Numbered from the stretch's first letter, positions 39,285-50,401 are shown. The stretch: DNA of 64,000 nt from Prochlorococcus marinus str. MIT 1013 (GCF_027359395.1 NZ_CP114778.1:1674001-1738000); one strand, 5' to 3'. Program-made: numbers and translations. Notes: generated by a model not told the origin, from the letters alone.

Positions 39285-39992
39285 TCACTTTTCTTTCTGC
39301 AAGTCTTGTAATTCGTTGATATCTACTTCTACTGATGGTCCCATTGTGGATGCAATAAAAAAGCTTCTCCAGAATTTTCCTTTTGCTCCGCTTGGTTTAT
39401 TTTTTTCAATTGTTGATTGTAATGTCTTCAAATTTTCAAGGAGTGCCTCTTCTGAAAAACTTGCTTTACCAAATCGAACATGAACAATTCCTGCTTTGTC
39501 TGCTCTGAATTCAAGTTTTCCTGCTTTAAATTCTTTAATAGCACCTGCCAGATCGGTCGTAACTGTTCCTGCTTTTGGATTAGGCATAAGCCCTCTTGGA
39601 CCAAGCACTCTTCCAAGTTTGGCTACCTTCGGCATCATATCTGGAGTTGAAATTAGAAGGTCAAAGTTCATTTCTCCTTTGTTGATTGAATCAACTAAAT
39701 CTTCCTCTCCAGCCAGGTCAGCCCCTGCTTTGGTCGCTTCAGACACTTTTTCACCACGTGTAACGACGGCTATTCGTACTTTTTGACCGGTGCCATTTGG
39801 CAAGGCAACTGTTGTTCTCAGTTGTTGATCAGTATATTTTGGGTCAATACCTAGTCTTATATGAGCTTCAATAGTCTCATCGAATTTTGCATTAGCATTT
39901 TCCTTTACTAGCTTGATCGCTTCAATTGGAGGATATGAACGTTCTTCCACTTTGGAAAGTAACGTTGTCATTCTTTTAGAAAAATTTTTCAT
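39285..39992 (-). CDS. rplA: 50S ribosomal protein L1
   Basis: A 235-residue protein forming the L1 stalk. [21 protein letters not shown] is the family signature, and the N-terminal [22 protein letters not shown] and C-terminal [15 protein letters not shown] regions are standard. It lies between rplK (71 bases upstream) and the rplJ leader, on the same strand. L1 autoregulates rplKA in many bacteria; whether it does so here is unknown. Confidence 0.98.
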   Translation of the reverse strand: MKNFSKRMTTLLSKVEERSYPPIEAIKLVKENANAKFDETIEAHIRLGIDPKYTDQQLRTTVALPNGTGQKVRIAVVTRGEKVSEATKAGADLAGEEDLVDSINKGEMNFDLLISTPDMMPKVAKLGRVLGPRGLMPNPKAGTVTTDLAGAIKEFKAGKLEFRADKAGIVHVRFGKASFSEEALLENLKTLQSTIEKNKPSGAKGKFWRSFFIASTMGPSVEVDINELQDLQKEK

Positions 39993-40063
39993 GGTTTAGT
40001 TGGGGTGCATTCGACTTTTGGTCTCCCCCTAATAAGAGTACGTTTAATAATTTTACGATTTAA

Positions 40064-40489
40064 CTAGTCCTTTATGGAAACTCCCATATTTTTGGCGGTT
40101 CCTTCTATAACTTTCATCGCTGATTCAATGCTACTGCAATTGAGATCTGGAAGTTTTGTTTTAGCAATCTCTTCAAGCTGACTTTTACTTATAGAACCAG
40201 CTGTTCCTTTAGCTGACTCTCCAGACCCTTTTGCTATGCCTGCCGCTTTAGTTATCAAAACCGAAGCAGGAGGGGTTTTTGTTATGAAAGTAAAACTTCT
40301 ATCTTCGAACACTGATATTTCTACTGGAATAACAAAGCCTGCTTTGTCTTGGGTGCGCGAATTGTATTCCTTACAAAACGCCATTATGTTTACCCCGTGT
40401 TGACCAAGTGCAGGCCCTACTGGAGGAGCTGGATTGGCTTTGCCAGCCTGTAAGGCCAACTTGATCAGGGCTACTACTTTCTTTGCCAT
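40064..40489 (-). CDS. rplK: 50S ribosomal protein L11
   Basis: A 141-residue protein of the GTPase-associated centre. The proline-rich [20 protein letters not shown] near the N-terminus and [30 protein letters not shown] at the C-terminus are the family motifs. The frame is open to 40528, but the ATG at 40487-40489 ([17 protein letters not shown]) is the standard start. Confidence 0.98.
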   Translation of the reverse strand: MAKKVVALIKLALQAGKANPAPPVGPALGQHGVNIMAFCKEYNSRTQDKAGFVIPVEISVFEDRSFTFITKTPPASVLITKAAGIAKGSGESAKGTAGSISKSQLEEIAKTKLPDLNCSSIESAMKVIEGTAKNMGVSIKD

Positions 40490-40593
40490 CGGCTGAAAAA
40501 TTAAACTAAGCGGAGAATCTGAAATCAATCAGATTAAATTATCTAATAAACTTAACTCCTAGACTGACCAGACAGCAAAAGGAAATTAAAAAA

Positions 40594-41262
40594 TCAATTT
40601 TGTTTGGTTATTTGAGAAAATTCAAGTTCAACAGGTGTTTCTCTACCAAAAATTGATAAAAGCGCCTTGAGTTTGTTTCTTTCTCCTGAAACTTCAATTA
40701 CTTCTCCTTGGAAATCTTTAAAAGGACCTGAAGTTACAACAATCTGATCACCTTCTTCTACATCCAATTTGACAACAGTTTTCTTTTCAGCTGCTCGTTT
40801 GAAAATCCTATTAACTTCTTGCCTGCTGAGAGGACGAGGTTTGATATGTCCGCGAGCTTTACCAGTAGCTCTTCGATCTTCTGCACCAACAAAATTAATT
40901 ACATTTGGAGTACTTCTTACAGCCATCATTGTGTCTTCATCTAACACCATACGAACTAACACATATCCAGGAAAAACCTTTTCTTTAGTGGTCTGCCTGC
41001 TACCGTCTTTTTTTAACTTAACTGCAGGCGTTTGAGGGATTTCTATCTCTATTATTCTGTCATTAACACCAAGAGTGATGGCCCGTTGTTCAAGTGTGGC
41101 TTTTACCTTCTTTTCGCAACTTGAGGCAACTTGAATCGCGTACCAACGTGCAATATTTGTTTGAATTTTCTGGTTTGAAAAATATGATTGATCATCCTGT
41201 AGAGCTTCTGATCTATCAATTATTTTTGATTCTTTAGGAGGGGTGGTTTCAATTTCTGACAC
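40594..41262 (-). CDS. nusG: Transcription termination/antitermination factor NusG
   Basis: A 222-residue NusG with an N-terminal NGN domain (ARWYAIQVASSCEKKVKATLEQR, about 38-60, and VFPGYVLVRM) and a C-terminal KOW domain (VEEGDQIVVTSGPFKDFQGEV, about 168-188). The first 35 residues are an additional polar tail. The start is GTG at 41260-41262. It sits between secE and rplK, the canonical order. Confidence 0.97.
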   Translation of the reverse strand: MSEIETTPPKESKIIDRSEALQDDQSYFSNQKIQTNIARWYAIQVASSCEKKVKATLEQRAITLGVNDRIIEIEIPQTPAVKLKKDGSRQTTKEKVFPGYVLVRMVLDEDTMMAVRSTPNVINFVGAEDRRATGKARGHIKPRPLSRQEVNRIFKRAAEKKTVVKLDVEEGDQIVVTSGPFKDFQGEVIEVSGERNKLKALLSIFGRETPVELEFSQITKQN

Positions 41263-41303
41263 TGGAAAAAATTGTAAGTGGTTTAAAAATTTGGTTAGTT
41301 AAT

Positions 41304-41546
41304 TCAGCGAAATATCTGAGTAGAAGCCCATCCATAAAAACGGCTGACAGCAGCTATTGATACTGCTGATAAAGTGACCATTAAAATCACAGCAATAGAT
41401 TCGCTGAAAAGTTGTTGGCGTGATGGCCATACAACGAGTTTCATTTCATCAATTGTAGAGGATAAAAAACTTTTTTTTAAGGCTGTCTTTTCCTTTTTTG
41501 TAGGAATTACCTTTTCTTGATCCTCATTAGAGGTTGGACTTGTCAC
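41304..41546 (-). CDS. secE: Preprotein translocase subunit SecE
   Basis: An 80-residue single-helix SecE. The amphipathic segment STIDEMKLVVWPSRQQLFSESIAVILMV and the following membrane helix are typical; an N-terminal 25-residue charged tail precedes them. The start is GTG at 41544-41546. It heads the secE-nusG-rplK-rplA-rplJ-rplL order. Confidence 0.94.
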   Translation of the reverse strand: MTSPTSNEDQEKVIPTKKEKTALKKSFLSSTIDEMKLVVWPSRQQLFSESIAVILMVTLSAVSIAAVSRFYGWASTQIFR

Positions 41547-41617
41547 TTTAGGAAGATTAAAAGGGTGTTACCTTTTAAAACAATGGCTATAAACCTACAC
41601 TAACTTATTTTGATCGA

Positions 41618-44383
41618 TTAGTTATCTATAAAAAAAAGAAGTTTTTTAGACTCATCATCTTTAGTAGCAACCCTTATTGATTTTGCATCTTCAAAAGCCT
41701 CTTCTAAAAGTTTAGTTGCCAGAGGGTTCTCTAATCTTCTTCTAATCACTCTTCTAAGCGGTCTAGCCCCGTATTCAGGTTCATAGCCTTCATCAGCAAG
41801 AAATTTTATTGTGTTTTCGTCAACATAAATGTCTAAACCTTGGTGTTTCAGAAGCTTTTGTAATTCATCAAGTTGAAGGCGTACTATTTGTTCTAAACTT
41901 TCTGGCTTGAGTGGACTAAATCTTATTACCTCATCAATACGATTCAAAAACTCTGGTCGAAAATATTTTGTAAGAGCTTCGTTAATTTGTTGATCTAATT
42001 CTTGTGCAAGAATATTTTTATTTGAATTTTCACTTTGTACTTGAAGTGAATTCTTTAATATTGCTTTGCTAGCAAGATTACTAGTCATAACAATAACTGT
42101 ATTTCGAAAATCTACTGTCCGACCTTGTGAATCAGTGAGTCTTCCATCATCTAATACCTGCAAAAGGATGTTAAATACTTCTGGATGAGCTTTCTCAATC
42201 TCATCAAGTAGCAAAACTGCATAAGGTCTCTTTCTAACTGCCTCTGTCAATTGTCCGCCTTCTTCGTAGCCTATGTATCCAGGAGGTGCACCTAAGAGTC
42301 TTGAAACTGCATTTCTTTCCATATATTCACTCATGTCTAGTCTCAATAAAGCGTCCTCCTCATCGAATAAAGAATTTGCTAATGATTTGGCAAGTTCTGT
42401 TTTTCCAACACCTGTAGGACCCAAAAAAAGAAAGGATCCTATCGGCCTTCTTATATCCTGCATCCCAGCTCTTGCTCTACGAATAGCAGCTGCGACTGCT
42501 TGAACAGCATTTGATTGGCCAACAACTTTTTTCTCTAAGTCTTTTTCTAAATTTAAAAGTTTTTGTCTTTCACCTGATAAAACTTTTCTAACAGGAATAC
42601 CTGTCCATCTTGAGACAACATCGGCTATGTCTTCTGGATCAACTTGGTCTGTTAATAAGGAATTACCATACTCGTTATCCTTTTGCATAGAAATTTCTAT
42701 TTCTTTTATCCTTTCTTGGACTTGATAAAGTTGTTCATATTTGAGTATTTCGCCTTCTTCAAAATCCCCTGAGATTTCAGCATCTCGTATTAAATTGTTT
42801 AACTCTTCAACTCTTGTCTTTAGATCATCTAATTCAGCTGATTTATCAAGCTGATCTTGCCATTTTTTCTTGATCTGAACTAGCTCAACTACTAGCAATT
42901 CTTTTTCTGCTTCAAGATTATTAATAGTTTCTAGTGTGGTCTGTTTGTTTGCGTTTCGGATTGACGATTCTAAATGATTAATCTGAGACTCTTTCTTTTC
43001 GATGATTTTTGGCTTTGATGAAGATTCAATTTTTACTTGAGCTGCAGCCTCATCAATAAGGTCGATAGCTTTATCAGGTAGGCATCTGTCGCTGATATAT
43101 CTATCAGCTAAGCGATTTGCTGTGATAAGTGATTCATAAGTGATAATAACTCCATGATGAAATTCGTAATTTTCTTTCAGCCCTTTTAAAATTTCTAGAC
43201 TTAAATCTAAACTGGGCTCTTTGATTAATACTTGTTGAAAACGTCTATCTAATGCAAGATCTTTTTCAATCGTACGTCTATAATTCTCAGGCGTTGTTGC
43301 TCCAATACAACGTAAGTCTCCACTAGCTAATAATGGTTTTAATAGACTACCAGCATCAGTGTTTGACCTGTCTTTACTAACGATTGTGTGTAATTCGTCA
43401 ATGAATAATATTACTCCTTTGTCGTTATTGCTGATTTCACTTAATAAGGATCTAAAGCGCTCTTCAAATTGCCCTCGGAATTTAGTTCCAGCTATTAATG
43501 CACCAATATCAAGTGAAATTAATCTTAAGCCTTGCAGAGTTCCAGGAACTTCGTTATCTATAATTTTTTGAGCTAATAATTCTGCGACTGCTGTTTTCCC
43601 AACACCTGGCGCACCAATTAGTACTGGATTATTTTTGCCCCTTCGAGATAAAACTTTTGTAATTGCTTTTATTTCAGATTCTCTACCAATCACAGGGTCT
43701 AATTTCCCATTTTCAGCTTCTGTTGTCAGGTCTTTGCAGTATAAATCTAATGCACTCGGAGTTTGATTAAGTTTTAAAGGTTCTTGTTTTGATGTGAGCT
43801 CTTCTTTAGTGATAGGAGTAAGTGGCTCGGGGTCAGAATTCTTTGAAGTGTTTTTGGTTGATACAGAGGACCTTGAATTTTTGTGTGGTCTATCTTCTCT
43901 TTGAGGAGTTGTAATTCTTTTTGATTGTTTAAATGATTTAGGTGCTGGTAGCCGTCTTAATTCAGCTTCAAGAATTTCACTAGGGAGACCTGCTTGATAA
44001 AAAAGATCTACTCCTAATCGATTGTCTCTGCCAATTGCGATAAGGATGTGAGAAATCTCTATTTGATTAGATCCCCATCGAGAGCGGAAATCATCAGCTG
44101 TTTCAAGAAGAATTTCTAGATCTTCTCCAATAAATAAGTCTGATTGGTTGTTGATTGGAAGTTCAGCGATAAAGTTTTCTAAAATTTCATTTATTTCTTC
44201 ATGGTTTACAGGTAAGGATTTTGTATATTTCTGAAATTTTTTATTTCTAAAAAGTACTTGAATAATATGTTCAACATCTAAATTCTGATGTCGCCATCTT
44301 CTTGCTGTTTGTTCAGCTATTAGTAAAAGACTCCAAGCTTCATCGCTAAAAGAATCGGGTTCTGTAGTTAGACTTCCATTCAT
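41618..44383 (-). CDS. ClpB-type (Hsp100) disaggregase, divergent ClpB2-like paralogue
   Basis: A 921-residue Hsp100 ATPase. It has an N-terminal Clp repeat domain (about 1-150), a low-complexity linker (about 155-220) rich in S, K, T and P, the first AAA+ domain (GAPGVGKTAVAELLAQ), a coiled-coil middle domain (about 450-560) and the second AAA+ domain (GPTGVGKTELAKSLAN, DEIEKAHPEVFN). The middle domain and the lack of a ClpP-binding IGF/IGL loop make it ClpB rather than ClpA/C. The diverged N-terminus suggests the second cyanobacterial ClpB rather than the main heat-shock one. Confidence 0.87.
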   Translation of the reverse strand: MNGSLTTEPDSFSDEAWSLLLIAEQTARRWRHQNLDVEHIIQVLFRNKKFQKYTKSLPVNHEEINEILENFIAELPINNQSDLFIGEDLEILLETADDFRSRWGSNQIEISHILIAIGRDNRLGVDLFYQAGLPSEILEAELRRLPAPKSFKQSKRITTPQREDRPHKNSRSSVSTKNTSKNSDPEPLTPITKEELTSKQEPLKLNQTPSALDLYCKDLTTEAENGKLDPVIGRESEIKAITKVLSRRGKNNPVLIGAPGVGKTAVAELLAQKIIDNEVPGTLQGLRLISLDIGALIAGTKFRGQFEERFRSLLSEISNNDKGVILFIDELHTIVSKDRSNTDAGSLLKPLLASGDLRCIGATTPENYRRTIEKDLALDRRFQQVLIKEPSLDLSLEILKGLKENYEFHHGVIITYESLITANRLADRYISDRCLPDKAIDLIDEAAAQVKIESSSKPKIIEKKESQINHLESSIRNANKQTTLETINNLEAEKELLVVELVQIKKKWQDQLDKSAELDDLKTRVEELNNLIRDAEISGDFEEGEILKYEQLYQVQERIKEIEISMQKDNEYGNSLLTDQVDPEDIADVVSRWTGIPVRKVLSGERQKLLNLEKDLEKKVVGQSNAVQAVAAAIRRARAGMQDIRRPIGSFLFLGPTGVGKTELAKSLANSLFDEEDALLRLDMSEYMERNAVSRLLGAPPGYIGYEEGGQLTEAVRKRPYAVLLLDEIEKAHPEVFNILLQVLDDGRLTDSQGRTVDFRNTVIVMTSNLASKAILKNSLQVQSENSNKNILAQELDQQINEALTKYFRPEFLNRIDEVIRFSPLKPESLEQIVRLQLDELQKLLKHQGLDIYVDENTIKFLADEGYEPEYGARPLRRVIRRRLENPLATKLLEEAFEDAKSIRVATKDDESKKLLFFIDN

Positions 44384-44540
44384 TTTCGATTAATTTTGAT
44401 TCAAAGTGATCATTTGCCTTCTGAATTTTGATTGAGACCTTTTTATCGATACGTGTATTCCTTGTTAAGACGAATTTGATTGATTAGGTCTTGGAAAGCA
44501 AGCTAGATTAGCAATTCAGGAACATATGGGAATAATGTAG

Positions 44541-45872
<1,332 letters not shown>

Positions 45873-45878
45873 TTTTGA

Positions 45879-47558
45879 TTATTTAATGCCTTTTCTTGTT
45901 TGAAAATTATCTAAACGACTTTCGCTTCTCATTTTAAACTTTAATTTAATCCAGCTGATAGCCAATGGGAATCCAACAATAACTGGTATCAGAAATAAAA
46001 AAGGCCTATTAGTTGAAGCTAGTAAAGCTGAGGATATTGCGAGTGAGCCGAGAAGAACAGAATTACCTAATGATTGTTGAGCATTAATCATTCTTCTTAG
46101 TTGTCTGTCTGATTCACCCATTCGCACTTGAAGTTGCAAGTCGCCTTGCTCAAGTTTTTCTAAATTTTCATCCAAGCGTTTTGGCAACCCAACAGCTTTA
46201 CTACCTATTTCAGTAACTTGTCTTCCTAGTTCATTTAATAAGTCATTAGAGTCTGGGTTTTTGGTAGTCATTAGAGGGAGAAGAAAGGGTTTTGCTATCG
46301 CTATTAAGTTGAATTCTGGGTCTAAATATCTTCCAACTCCTTCAAAAGTTGATAATGCTCTAAAAACAAAAATCAACTCTATTGGTATTCTAAAGGGTTT
46401 CCCATAAGCAAGTTCAGATATATCCCCAGAGAGCTTTTCTATGATTTGAGAATTAAATGGAGGAGTGAGGGCTTCGTTTAACATTATTCTTATTAATCTT
46501 CTAACTGGACCTATTTCCACATCTTTCTCTATTAATCCAGCGATTTGAAGTTCTTTAACTAGTCCACTAACATCTCTAAGCGCTGCGGCTTTGATCATTG
46601 AATTTAGCCTACTTCTAATACGCTCAGAGACAAAACCCATCATCCCAAAATCATAGTAAATAAGAGAACCATCCTTAGAAACAGCGAGATTGCCGGGATG
46701 AGGATCAGCATGGAAAAAACCGTAATCAACCAATTGTTTTAAATAACTTGTAGCTCCCATCTTTGCGATTAAAGAAGTATCAATATCATTACTTTTTAGA
46801 GATTTAATATCATTTATTTTGATTCCTGGTAGATACTCCAAACATAAAACTTTACAGGTGCTTAAATCCCAAAATACACTTGGGATTAAAATATTTGAGT
46901 CATCTATAAATTGTTGTTTAAATCTTGCAGCATATTGAGCTTCTATTCGAAAATCTAGCTCTCTGAGTAATACTCTTCTAGACTCCTTGGCGATACCTAC
47001 CCAGTCATTACCTCGACTTAAAGACTTTATTCTTTGGACTACTTTTGCAACTTGATTCATTACATCTAAGTCAAGCCTGAAAAACTTTTCTATGTCTGGT
47101 CTTTGAACTTTAAAAATAACATTTTCTTCATTAATTAATCTAGCTTTATGAACTTGAGCAAGCGATGCTGAGCCAATTGGAATTTCATCAATACTTATAA
47201 TTTTTTTATATGAATTTCCAAGTTGTATGGTTAATATTTCTTGAACTTTTTCAAACGCAAAAGGTGGAACTCTATCTTGTAGAGAGGTAAGCTCATTTAC
47301 CCATGCAGATGGTATAACATCAGCTCTTGCAGATAAAAGTTGGCCTAATTTTATGAATGCTGATCCAAGATTAACTAGTTCTTCTGTAATCCATTTTGCC
47401 CTTAAAGTATTTCTTTTTTCTCTTCTCTTAGCGGTATATCCTTTTAAATAAGTCCATTTTTTAGAATCAAACCATAAATAAAAAAGTAAACCTAATAATA
47501 TTGTCCAAATCCTAAGGGCTCTACAAAATCTTTGAAGTTGACTAGCTAAAAATATCAA
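45879..47558 (-). CDS. ABC1/UbiB-family atypical kinase
   Basis: A 559-residue protein of the ABC1 (ADCK/UbiB) family. The family signatures run in order: LGSAFIKLGQLLSAR (KxGQ motif, about 64-78), SASLAQVHKA, the lysine in FKVQRPDIEKFF, FFHADPHPGNLAV and YYDFGMMGFVS. Two hydrophobic segments near the C-terminus suggest membrane attachment. Cyanobacterial and plastid members are tied to prenylquinone and lipid metabolism, but the substrate is unknown. The start, TTG, overlaps the preceding coiled-coil gene by 4 bases. Confidence 0.88.
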   Translation of the reverse strand: MIFLASQLQRFCRALRIWTILLGLLFYLWFDSKKWTYLKGYTAKRREKRNTLRAKWITEELVNLGSAFIKLGQLLSARADVIPSAWVNELTSLQDRVPPFAFEKVQEILTIQLGNSYKKIISIDEIPIGSASLAQVHKARLINEENVIFKVQRPDIEKFFRLDLDVMNQVAKVVQRIKSLSRGNDWVGIAKESRRVLLRELDFRIEAQYAARFKQQFIDDSNILIPSVFWDLSTCKVLCLEYLPGIKINDIKSLKSNDIDTSLIAKMGATSYLKQLVDYGFFHADPHPGNLAVSKDGSLIYYDFGMMGFVSERIRSRLNSMIKAAALRDVSGLVKELQIAGLIEKDVEIGPVRRLIRIMLNEALTPPFNSQIIEKLSGDISELAYGKPFRIPIELIFVFRALSTFEGVGRYLDPEFNLIAIAKPFLLPLMTTKNPDSNDLLNELGRQVTEIGSKAVGLPKRLDENLEKLEQGDLQLQVRMGESDRQLRRMINAQQSLGNSVLLGSLAISSALLASTNRPFLFLIPVIVGFPLAISWIKLKFKMRSESRLDNFQTRKGIK

Positions 47559-47866
47559 TTTTTCCCCTCAATATCTTTATTGATTTCGATAACCTTTGAT
47601 CTGAGATTATCTATTTGGATTTGAATTAAATCTTCTTTACTTAATTGTTCCTTAGAACTTTTTTCTTTTGATGCATTAGTCTTTTTTTCTATTCTTTCAG
47701 ATTCTTCAATAACCTCTGCTTTAAAGCTAGACCATTCATTTTGGAGCTTTTGAGGAAATTCTTCAGCAATTTCTGTGAATTCTTGCGCAGAATTGATCAC
47801 TTTCTCAGTTATCCGTGCTGCTATTCTGTTCATGGCAGCTTTTAGCAGTACTTCTGAATCGCTCAA
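47555..47866 (-). CDS. Small coiled-coil hypothetical upstream of the ABC1 kinase gene
   Basis: A 103-residue, highly charged protein predicted from composition to be nearly all helix, with KTNASKEKSSKEQLSKEDL in the middle and IQIDNLRSKVIEINKDIE near the end. I do not recognise a family. The frame opens with TTG at 47864-47866; an ATG 11 codons further in is the alternative start. The 4-base overlap with the ABC1 gene argues that the two are co-expressed. Confidence 0.68.
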   Translation of the reverse strand: MSDSEVLLKAAMNRIAARITEKVINSAQEFTEIAEEFPQKLQNEWSSFKAEVIEESERIEKKTNASKEKSSKEQLSKEDLIQIQIDNLRSKVIEINKDIEGKN

Positions 47867-48044
47867 TGATTTAATTAATCAGCTTTCACTTTAGAAGATA
47901 TAAGGTTTTTTGTGTCTTCGGATTGAAACTATGTATGTGCAGATTTGCTCTTAATCAATCGAATCTATTTAGAAGATTGTTTGTTATCGCCTAAGTTAGT
48001 TAATTTTCATTAGAGTTAAAGAATACAAACGTTTGATTTGATTT

Positions 48045-48127
48045 GGGTTGAAAGTTTAATCTATTAACCCTAGTGATTTCAACCCATTCCTCTCTCTTCT
48101 TGAAAGAGAGCAAAACCTACTAAGAGA
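48045..48127 (+). promoter_or_regulatory. Structured leader before the thioredoxin-reductase-like gene
   Basis: Two inverted repeats lie in the 269-base gap. GGGTTGAAA (48045-48053) pairs with TTTCAACCC (48077-48085), 9 perfect base pairs. CTCTCTT (48092-48098) pairs with AAGAGAG (48104-48110). The same 5-prime arm could instead pair with AAGAGA at 48122-48127, which lies about 8 bases before the start codon. This allows a ribosome-site switch; the function is inference. Confidence 0.45.
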
Positions 48128-48135
48128 ATTTTCCA

Positions 48136-49092
48136 TTGGAAACCATTGAAACCGATGTTGTCATAGTTGGAGGTGGACCTGCTGGTTGCAGTTGTGCGCT
48201 TTACACCTCCAGAGCAGATTTAAGAACAGTAATTCTCGATAAGAACCCTGACGTAGGCGCGCTAGCAATAACACATCAAATTGCCAATTACCCAGGTGTC
48301 TCGAGTGAAATGAGTGGAGAGGCTTTGCTAAAACTTATGAGAGATCAGGCCACTCAGTATGGGGCTGATTATCGCAGAGCCCAAGTTTTTGGAATTGATT
48401 CCAGTGGTGACTGGAAAACTATTTATACCCCAGAGGGAACTTTTAGGTCAAAAGCACTAGTCGTTGCAAGTGGTGCAATGGGAAGGCCAGCATCATTTAA
48501 AGGTGAGGCAGAATTTTTGGGTAGAGGAGTTAGCTATTGTGCGACTTGTGATGGAGCGTTTTATAGAGATCGTGAAGTCGCTGTTGTTGGTATTAATAAA
48601 GAGGCAATCGAAGAAGCAAATGTTCTTACAAAATTTGCCTCTAAAGTTCATTGGATAACATCCAATGATCCAAAATCAGATGATCATCATGCGCAAGATC
48701 TTTTGTTGAAACCAAATGTCAACCATTGGAGTAAGACGAGGTTAATGCAGATTGAAGGTAATGATTCGGGGGTAACAGGTATTAAGGTTAAGAATCGTTC
48801 CATTGATACGCATCAAGATATTGCTCTTGAAGGTGTTTTTGTTTATATGAGTGGTTCTAAGCCTATTACCGACTTTCTAGGTGAACAGGTCGCTTTTAAA
48901 GAAGATGGCGGAGTTTTGGTGGATGACTTTATGTCGACAACAGTCGAAGGAGTTTGGGCGATTGGCGACATCAGAAATACTCCATTTAAACAAGCTGTTG
49001 TTGCAGCATCGGATGGATGTATAGCTGCTATGGCAATAGATAGATATTTGAATAGTCGTAAATCAATTCGTGTCGATTGGGTTCATGCTTAG
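48136..49092 (+). CDS. Ferredoxin-dependent flavin thioredoxin reductase (FFTR, formerly DTR)
   Basis: A TrxB-like flavoprotein of 318 residues. The FAD site VVIVGGGPAGCSCALYTSRA, the redox pair CATC (cysteines about 135 and 138) and the late VEGVWAIGDIRN motif are present. The NADPH site is not: where TrxB has GGGNTAVEEA there is VVGINKEAIEEA (about 150-161), and the HRRDxxRA stretch is replaced by WITSNDPKSDDHH. Prochlorococcus is known to lack NTR and FTR and to use a flavin enzyme fed by ferredoxin. The tail ends in DWVHA; an aromatic tail is a family trait. Start is TTG at 48136. Confidence 0.88.
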   Translation: METIETDVVIVGGGPAGCSCALYTSRADLRTVILDKNPDVGALAITHQIANYPGVSSEMSGEALLKLMRDQATQYGADYRRAQVFGIDSSGDWKTIYTPEGTFRSKALVVASGAMGRPASFKGEAEFLGRGVSYCATCDGAFYRDREVAVVGINKEAIEEANVLTKFASKVHWITSNDPKSDDHHAQDLLLKPNVNHWSKTRLMQIEGNDSGVTGIKVKNRSIDTHQDIALEGVFVYMSGSKPITDFLGEQVAFKEDGGVLVDDFMSTTVEGVWAIGDIRNTPFKQAVVAASDGCIAAMAIDRYLNSRKSIRVDWVHA

Positions 49093-49114
49093 ATCACTTA
49101 ATCAATAAGTGTTT

Positions 49115-49396
49115 TTAAAGAGGAGTTGCTTCAGAAACATATGCAACACCTCCATAGTAATTAAGAACAGTTTTTATATTTTCTCGTATCTTGTCGATTA
49201 TCTCTTGCTCACAAAAAATAATTACGTGTGCATTAGATCCAAATCCAGTGAATTCCATGTCTTCTGTGACAATTCTTTCTGGACCTCTTCCTGTGGCATG
49301 TTTCATGACCGTATAGCCAGGAACTTCAGCTTCCTCTAATGCTGAGAGAACATCATCTAGTTCTCTCTCACTAAAAATCAAGTCAAGTCTTTTCAT
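49115..49396 (-). CDS. sbtB: SbtB, PII-like regulator of SbtA
   Basis: A 93-residue PII-superfamily protein. The opening MKRLDLIFSERELDDVLSAL strand-helix unit, VPGYTVMKHATGRGPERIV T-loop region and a terminal VLNYYGGVAYVSEA strand match SbtB. SbtB trimers bind adenine nucleotides (cAMP, ADP, AMP) and control the bicarbonate transporter SbtA. The C-terminal cysteine-containing R-loop (CGPxGC) of many SbtB proteins is missing here. It starts 9 bases after sbtA ends. Confidence 0.9.
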   Translation of the reverse strand: MKRLDLIFSERELDDVLSALEEAEVPGYTVMKHATGRGPERIVTEDMEFTGFGSNAHVIIFCEQEIIDKIRENIKTVLNYYGGVAYVSEATPL

Positions 49397-49405
49397 GAAA
49401 TTAAG

Positions 49406-50401
49406 TTACCCAATTGATGGAATCATTGTGTTTACTAAGCCCATATATACTGGTATACCTATGATTATGTTAAAGGGAAAAGTTAACCCAAGAGTGGTTG
49501 AAATGTAATAACTAGGTCGAGCTTCAGGAACAGTCATTCTCATGGCTGTTGGAACAGCTAAGTAAGATGCGCTAGCACATAGAACTACAAATAAAAGGGC
49601 ATTGCCTGGATCTAAATTTAAAAATCTAGCTACTACTGAACCAAGTATTGCATTCACTATTGGCATGAATATTGAAAACATAACGAGAAAGGCACCAGTC
49701 TTATTTAGACGAGCGAGACGTTGAGCAGCCACAATTCCCATGTCAAGAAGGAAAAAACATTCTGCGCCGTAGAACAATTCACCTGTGAAAGGTTCCATTT
49801 TTTTAATGTCAGATGGATCAATAGCTGATGTTAAAAAACCTATTAGAAGGCTTCCGAGTAATAAATAGACAGAACCATTTAACATCGACTCATGCAGAAT
49901 TGATCCCCATTTCATTTTCCTTTTTATGGGCCTATCTTTGGAAGCTCCAAATTTGACTAATAGAAGGCCAATTATTATTGCTGGAGATTCCATTAGTGCT
50001 AAAGCTGCAACCATGAATCCATCAAAAGGTATATTTTGACTTTCTAGAAAGCTTTCAGCAGTTATAAATGTCACTGCACTTATTGATCCATATGCTGCTG
50101 ATATTGCTGCTGCATTAAAAACATCGAATTTCAACCTAAGTACTAAAAAGCAAATAAGTGGTATCAATAATGACATGAATATTGCTGCTATCACAGTTGG
50201 TAGAACTGGATAACCAAAGCCACTTTTTTGAAGCTCAATTCCGCCTCTGAAGCCTATTGCAAGTAAAAGATATAAAGAAAATAATTTTGGTAGCGGAGCT
50301 GGAATCTCAAAATCAGATTTTAATGCGTATGCAATTGCACCCAAAAAGAAAAAAAGTATTGGTGGACTTAAAGCATTTTGGATGAAAAGGTTTTGTCCCA
50401 T
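49406..50401 (-). CDS. sbtA: Sodium-dependent bicarbonate transporter SbtA
   Basis: A 331-residue membrane protein with about ten hydrophobic helices of the SbtA (DUF897) family. PPILFFFLGAIAYALKSDFEIP and IGFRGGIELQKSGF near the N-terminus, and ASASYLAVPTAMRMTVPEA in the C-terminal repeat are the family landmarks. It imports bicarbonate with sodium for carbon concentration. Its neighbours, a BicA-like gene 47 bases before it and sbtB directly after, make the call firm. Confidence 0.93.
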   Translation of the reverse strand: MGQNLFIQNALSPPILFFFLGAIAYALKSDFEIPAPLPKLFSLYLLLAIGFRGGIELQKSGFGYPVLPTVIAAIFMSLLIPLICFLVLRLKFDVFNAAAISAAYGSISAVTFITAESFLESQNIPFDGFMVAALALMESPAIIIGLLLVKFGASKDRPIKRKMKWGSILHESMLNGSVYLLLGSLLIGFLTSAIDPSDIKKMEPFTGELFYGAECFFLLDMGIVAAQRLARLNKTGAFLVMFSIFMPIVNAILGSVVARFLNLDPGNALLFVVLCASASYLAVPTAMRMTVPEARPSYYISTTLGLTFPFNIIIGIPVYMGLVNTMIPSIG

